The notes below the pieces were generated by a model. That model did not search any database, was not told where the DNA came from, and saw only the letters and a program-made list of their open reading frames with translations. A stretch of 64,000 nt of DNA, from assembly GCA_009774375.1 (NCBI GenBank), contig VSNO01000004.1:6682-70681 (forward strand), given 5' to 3'. Below are positions 60,066 through 64,000 of the stretch, one piece after another. The stretch's first letter is position 1. Every line of letters starts with the position of its first letter. A program made the translations under genes and the position numbers. The stretch is from Lachnospiraceae bacterium (GTDB lineage Bacteria; Bacillota; Clostridia; Lachnospirales; Lachnospiraceae).

Positions 60066-60932
60066 TCAGCCCTTTACAGCTCCGCTGACACCTTCCACAT
60101 AATACTTCTGTGTAGCCAAAAACAGCGCGCCTACCGGTATCGAGATAATGACGGCTCCCGCCGCAAAACTGCAGAACCACTGGTCAATATATTCTACTTC
60201 CAGCATCTGATACAGTCCTACTGCCACTGTATAGTAATCCCTGTGGGTTCCGCACAGCACCTTCGCCAGCATAAAATCCTTGAAAGGACCGGCAAAAGAT
60301 GTCAACAGCGTGTAAACTACAACCGGCTTGCTCAGTGGCATGATAATCTTCGTGAGCACCTGCCAATTGCTGGCACCGTCCAGCTTGGCAGCTTCGTCCA
60401 GCGATGTGGACACTGTGTCGAAAAATCCTTTCGCGATATGATATCCGCAGCCTGCGCCCCCGGCGTAAACAGCGATCATGGCAACGAGCAGCATGGGGCC
60501 TGCCGTCCACCCGATCATTTTAACGATATAGTAAACAGCAATCATGGACATGAAACCCGGGAACAGATGAATGATCATGGCTGCATTCATCAAAGGCTTT
60601 CTGGCGCTAAAGCGCAATCTCGACAAAGTGTAAGCCACTGCTATTACAAAAAATGTAGAAATCAGACAGCTGGCTGTAGCAACCAAAAAGGTATTGAACA
60701 ACATTTTCGGAAAATTAAACACCGAAAAATCCGTAAACAATTTGACATAATTATCGAATGTATAACTCGTGGGGAAGAAAGTGGAACTGTAGGATCCCTT
60801 CGTCCCGCGGAAACTGGTCAGGATGACCCATAGAATGGGAACCAGCCAGATTACGGACAGAGCGGCAAGCAGCACATGGGCAGCCGCCACGATCACTTTT
60901 TTCTTAAAAGGATACTTACTGAATTTAATCAT
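60066..60932 (-). CDS. Carbohydrate ABC transporter permease (MalG-like)
   Basis: 288 residues, six TM helices. The EAA loop that contacts the ATPase is DEAAKLDGASNWQVLTKIIM followed by PLSKPVVVYTLL. FFVIAVAYTLSRLRFSARKP and the ending KYYVEGVSGAVKG are typical of MalG/GanQ permeases. It overlaps the MalF-like gene by 4 bp (ATGA). The ATPase (MsmK/MalK) is not in the operon, which is usual in Firmicutes where one ATPase serves several importers. Confidence 0.92.
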   Translation of the reverse strand: MIKFSKYPFKKKVIVAAAHVLLAALSVIWLVPILWVILTSFRGTKGSYSSTFFPTSYTFDNYVKLFTDFSVFNFPKMLFNTFLVATASCLISTFFVIAVAYTLSRLRFSARKPLMNAAMIIHLFPGFMSMIAVYYIVKMIGWTAGPMLLVAMIAVYAGGAGCGYHIAKGFFDTVSTSLDEAAKLDGASNWQVLTKIIMPLSKPVVVYTLLTSFAGPFKDFMLAKVLCGTHRDYYTVAVGLYQMLEVEYIDQWFCSFAAGAVIISIPVGALFLATQKYYVEGVSGAVKG

Positions 60933-62305
60933 CTGAATGCCTCCTCATTTCTGTTGGAAGCGCTGAACTTAAAAGTTATCAGCGATACGACAGCCAATGT
61001 CACAAAAGTCATGATACCAATCACTGCCCCCACATTATAATATTGATTTTCAATGGTCAGCTTGTACAGCCATGTGACCAGCAGATCCGTTTTGCCCGCA
61101 GTGGAATCCACAGACCGCGGCAGGCCCTGGGAAGTCAGGAAAATAACATTGAAATTATTTACATTCCCGGTAAAGGTAGTGATCAGGTACGGCATCATGA
61201 TAAACATCATATAGGGCAGTGTAATCTTACGGAATGTCACAATCGGACCAGCTCCGTCCACGCGGGCAGCCTCATAAAGCTCCTGCGGAATATTCTGCAG
61301 AATACCCGTCACCTGGAGCAGCATGTAGGGGACACCCACCCATATATTGATCAGGATCACCGTCACCCGCGCCCATGTCGCGTTTGTAAAAAAAGGCAGC
61401 GATTCTTTCGCGCCCAGTATTCCCATATTGCGCAGCATAATGTTGACCGCGCCCTCCGGCTGCAGCATCGTACGCATGATCAGCAGCGTGACAAAGTGCG
61501 GGATTGCCACGGTCAGCACAAAGAAAAAACGCCACATCTTCTTCGCCCTGATTTCTTTCCAGTTGATAAAGAGCGCCAGGATCAGGCCGAAAAAATAGTT
61601 CGAAAAAGTGGCCACCAGCGCCCAGATCAACGTCCAGCCCAGCACCGGCCAGAAGGTTTTCCCAAGGCTTCCGCCAAGTCCGATCACACGCTTGAAGTTC
61701 TCAAGCCCCACCCAGTCAAAGAGAACCAACTTGCTGTTTTCCACGCTGTAGCTTGTAAAAGCCATGCTGATCATAAATACAAGGGGGAGTATCGTAAATA
61801 CCAGCACCCCCAGTACAGGAAGCGACAGCAGGGTCAGATGCAGGTTTCCATTAAACAGCTCCTGCAATTCCTCCTTGAAGGAGGGAATCCTGCGCCCTTC
61901 CTTTTTCAGGCACTCTATCTTATATGCCTGCCGCAGGGAACTCCGCGCAAGCAAAATCAGCAGGACAACAACTGCCAGCGTGATGATTCCGAACAGAAGA
62001 ATCAGCTGGGAACGATCCCCGTCCACATACTCATAAACACTCCTGGACTCATTCCAGACCTTCTGCTGCTCCAGCTCGCCCAGCGTGACCAGCATACCCA
62101 AGTTGTGAAGGCCAGTCTGAATCATATAAAAGATAATAGCAGCCTCCGCCGCAAGAAAGATCAGACCCTTTATAATCTGCCCCCCCGCCAGGCAGCCTGT
62201 GCCAAACGCCAGTACTGACAGACGTGTCAGCATGGATCCCTTTTTCAGGGCATCCGCGGCGGGGTATTTGTTTTCAAATTCTTTTTTCGATTTCCTCGTT
62301 TTCAT
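60929..62305 (-). CDS. Carbohydrate ABC transporter permease (MalF-like)
   Basis: 458 residues, with extra N-terminal TMs and a cytoplasmic stretch before the core, as in MalF of maltodextrin systems. EAA loop: YEAARVDGAGPIVTFRKITL. Other signatures: LPLVFMISMAFTSYS, FNVIFLTSQGLPRSVDSTAGKTDLLVTWLY. It pairs with the MalG-like protein. Maltose/maltodextrin or galactan oligosaccharide are likely substrates by similarity; the window shows no glycosidase to settle it. Confidence 0.92.
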   Translation of the reverse strand: MKTRKSKKEFENKYPAADALKKGSMLTRLSVLAFGTGCLAGGQIIKGLIFLAAEAAIIFYMIQTGLHNLGMLVTLGELEQQKVWNESRSVYEYVDGDRSQLILLFGIITLAVVVLLILLARSSLRQAYKIECLKKEGRRIPSFKEELQELFNGNLHLTLLSLPVLGVLVFTILPLVFMISMAFTSYSVENSKLVLFDWVGLENFKRVIGLGGSLGKTFWPVLGWTLIWALVATFSNYFFGLILALFINWKEIRAKKMWRFFFVLTVAIPHFVTLLIMRTMLQPEGAVNIMLRNMGILGAKESLPFFTNATWARVTVILINIWVGVPYMLLQVTGILQNIPQELYEAARVDGAGPIVTFRKITLPYMMFIMMPYLITTFTGNVNNFNVIFLTSQGLPRSVDSTAGKTDLLVTWLYKLTIENQYYNVGAVIGIMTFVTLAVVSLITFKFSASNRNEEAFR

Positions 62306-62416
62306 CGTTGGAACCTCTTTTCCCGAAAAACTGCCGGCACATCACTACAATATGCCGGCAGAATCTATAATCTACCGTCGTCTGCACTTGAATCTCATTG
62401 TCAGGAGCCGACATCC

Positions 62417-63760
62417 TTATTCAAGTCCGGAAGAGTTCGCTGCCGCCTCGAAAGCCTGCAGTTTCTCTGACGCATTCTCCTTTGTGACAACTCCGCTAAG
62501 TATCTCTTTGCCAAAACTCTCTGCCGGTGTCCAGAACCATGACATCTCCGTGAAGCTCATACGAGGCACCGCAATATTGGAAACCGTATAGCTGTCTACC
62601 ATTACCACCTCGTCCGCCTGGATTTCTGCCGTGGCAAGATACTCGTCATAGCAGGGAACATAGCCGCGCTTCTCATAGTGATACTGCTCGCTGTCATAGC
62701 CTCCAAGGTAGAGCGCCAGTTCGATGGCAACCTGCGGATACTGCGTGGTCGACTTCACACCGATCCCCTTTGCAGAGTTGAACGGACGGAGCTGATAGTC
62801 CGTACCACCCACATTCACGGAAGGCAGCGGCGCTACGCCAAAATTATCTCCGAGAATTTCCTGTGTCTGTGCCGCCTGCCATGTGCCACAGAAATATGCA
62901 TTCACAGTGCCCTCGCGCATCATGGAGATCGCGTCCTCAGGAGACACCGAGACAAAGTTTTCATTTTTAGCCAGATCGACCAGGTACTCTGTCATCGCAA
63001 CGCCCTCGTCAGAGTAGAACTTAACGCCTGATTCACGATCCATACCGTCCTCGCCGAAGAAAGTACCACCCGCTCCGAGGAAGAAGCACGCATTGTAGAA
63101 TCCGTTGTCCAGCTGGACGGAAATCTTTCCTTTCTCAAGCATCTTATTCATGGATTTGATGTCCTCCTCCGAGAATACGCTCTTGTCATAGTACATAAAG
63201 TATGTATTTGTTGTGAGAGGCACACCGTAAACACCGCCGTCCTCGTAGGTGAGAGACTTTACGAGCGTGGGCGAATAGTGTTGGTTCACCGTGTCAAGGT
63301 ATTTGCCGCCCAGCTCCGCCAGAGCCTGTTCCTTGCAGAAATACTCCAGGTTCGTCGACGAAAACAGGAACACATCCGCAGCCGCCTCGAGATCGTTCAG
63401 AACCTGTTTTCTCGCATCGGACTCCGTGCATACGCCATACTCAAAGGTGATGTCCCAATTGGGATGCAGCTCGTTGAACTGCTCGCACATCGTCTGGAGC
63501 CATGCGCCGTACTCCTGATCCTGATCCTCCGAAGGCGCCCATACTTTCAGCGTACAGGTGACAGGATCCTCTTCCGCCTGCGCTTCTTGGGAAGACTCCT
63601 GCGGCGCTGCCGGGACGTTTGCGTCAGATTCACTCGAAGCCGCACTCTGTTCAGGGATACCGCTTTGTGCTGTGCCGGAGTTCCCGGCATCGTTTCCGCA
63701 TGCTGCCAGTGAAAGTACCATGGCAGCGGACAAGGCAACACTTAATAATTTCTTTTTCAT
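62417..63760 (-). CDS. Carbohydrate-binding lipoprotein of ABC importer (MalE-like)
   Basis: 447 residues from the ATG at 63760 (GGAGGAAATGAAC upstream; an ATG at 63766 is too close). A signal peptide with lipobox LSLAAC (Cys about 20) is followed by a Ser/Glu/Ala-rich linker and a family 1 solute-binding fold: TLKVWAPSEDQDQEYGAWLQ, VPLTTNTYFMYYDKSVF, MREGTVNAYFCGTWQA, GVAPLPSVNVGG. It captures the sugar outside the cell for the two permeases. First gene of the operon. Confidence 0.92.
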   Translation of the reverse strand: MKKKLLSVALSAAMVLSLAACGNDAGNSGTAQSGIPEQSAASSESDANVPAAPQESSQEAQAEEDPVTCTLKVWAPSEDQDQEYGAWLQTMCEQFNELHPNWDITFEYGVCTESDARKQVLNDLEAAADVFLFSSTNLEYFCKEQALAELGGKYLDTVNQHYSPTLVKSLTYEDGGVYGVPLTTNTYFMYYDKSVFSEEDIKSMNKMLEKGKISVQLDNGFYNACFFLGAGGTFFGEDGMDRESGVKFYSDEGVAMTEYLVDLAKNENFVSVSPEDAISMMREGTVNAYFCGTWQAAQTQEILGDNFGVAPLPSVNVGGTDYQLRPFNSAKGIGVKSTTQYPQVAIELALYLGGYDSEQYHYEKRGYVPCYDEYLATAEIQADEVVMVDSYTVSNIAVPRMSFTEMSWFWTPAESFGKEILSGVVTKENASEKLQAFEAAANSSGLE

Positions 63761-63899
63761 GTTCATTTCCTCCTAAATTGTAATAAAATTTTTCTTTTCA
63801 GAAATCTTGTCGCGGAATATCAGTGGAAATTTCTTTTTGTTTCTTTGATTTGTTTCGTTCACTTATTTCCTCGACCGTTCTAAAAATGATTTTCAATTA

Positions 63900-63914
63900 C
63901 GAAACCGTTTTCAT
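63900..63914 (-). promoter_or_regulatory. cre / LacI-family operator of the sugar importer operon
   Basis: Minus strand ATGAAAACGGTTTCG, matching the catabolite-responsive element consensus except at the last base, with the palindromic GAAA-CG-TTTC core of LacI-family sites. It lies about 8-22 bp after the expected transcription start, a position suited to repression by CcpA or a local LacI-type regulator (none in the window). Confidence 0.65.
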
Positions 63915-63928
63915 TCCGTTATGTTTCG

Positions 63929-63957
63929 ATTTTACTAAACTATTTGCCGAATGTCAA
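63929..63957 (-). promoter_or_regulatory. Promoter of the sugar importer operon
   Basis: TTGACA (63952-63957), 17-bp spacer, TAAAAT (63929-63934) on the minus strand, with a leader of about 160 bp before the binding-protein gene. Confidence 0.75.
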
Positions 63958-64000
63958 TAGCTAAATTCAGTTTTTTCTTGTCATTTTGTATATATTAATT

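Noticed and set aside
1..64000. CRISPR arrays, tRNA/rRNA genes, phage or insertion sequences
   Set aside because: No regularly spaced repeats, no CCA-ending cloverleaf-like segments, no integrase, transposase or phage structural proteins were found on either strand.

Overview
The window reads as a chromosomal segment of a spore-forming, obligately anaerobic Gram-positive bacterium of the Clostridia, most likely Lachnospiraceae. Grounds: strong AGGAGG-type ribosome sites, TTGACA/TATAAT promoters, the Firmicutes orders gdpP-rplI-dnaB and rpsF-ssb-rpsR, cwlD (spore cortex), MecA, DUF951 and DUF1858 proteins, and a pyruvate formate-lyase system with ferredoxin. The placement is inferred from gene content; no database was searched. 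No tRNA, rRNA, CRISPR array or transposase was seen.

Layout. 1-3091: a cut-off coiled-coil cell-wall hydrolase, upp, rpiB and a Sua5-type tRNA t6A gene. 3.3-5.8 kb: MATE exporter, cwlD and a 30-residue membrane peptide. 5.9-8.6 kb: zinc/manganese ABC operon (permease, ATPase, binding protein) with a Fur-family-like operator. 8.6-12.3 kb: GH18 hydrolase, an 0.8 kb stretch without genes, mecA and a DUF1858 protein. 12.4-25.6 kb: accessory region (below). 25.7-37.9 kb: membrane protein, split pyruvate formate-lyase, orphan BlaI repressor, transglutaminase-like protein, ECF sigma/DUF4179 pair, chemoreceptor, PFL activase, ferredoxin and a MerR-like regulator. 38-46.8 kb: housekeeping block (dnaB, rplI, gdpP, pepT, rpsR, ssb, rpsF, DUF951, sirtuin, GH25 lysozyme). 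46.9-57.1 kb: a response regulator/ABC/histidine kinase operon, a diguanylate cyclase, and a sigma-factor-led ABC-2 operon. 57.3-64 kb: cyclophilin, a decayed AAA-ATPase-like gene, a cation/proton antiporter and a sugar ABC importer under a cre/LacI-type operator.

The most notable system is at 13.7-24.2 kb. A leftward, visibly AT-rich operon encodes two radical SAM/SPASM enzymes, a 56-residue peptide with a CX3C-X13-CX3C pattern, a cytoplasmic subtilisin-like protease, an ABC exporter and a FtsX-type ABC pair. This is the layout of a sactipeptide/ranthipeptide-like RiPP pathway. Divergent to it is a 54-residue secreted-type peptide gene, convergent with a 632-residue HTH regulator. The two divergent promoters are separated by a 13-bp perfect inverted repeat that touches both -35 regions. 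I infer a peptide-pheromone (RRNPP-like) circuit controlling RiPP production. Immunity may lie in the FtsX pair and in a small adjacent operon with a frameshifted gene.

The second notable locus is pyruvate formate-lyase (27.0-29.7 kb). The catalytic chain stops before the glycyl-radical domain. That domain is a separate 81-residue gene. Between them lies a 67-residue protein that resembles the first half of the radical domain but ends in cysteines. Just after the stop codon of the catalytic gene, an in-frame second copy of its last 12 codons differs only by synonymous changes.
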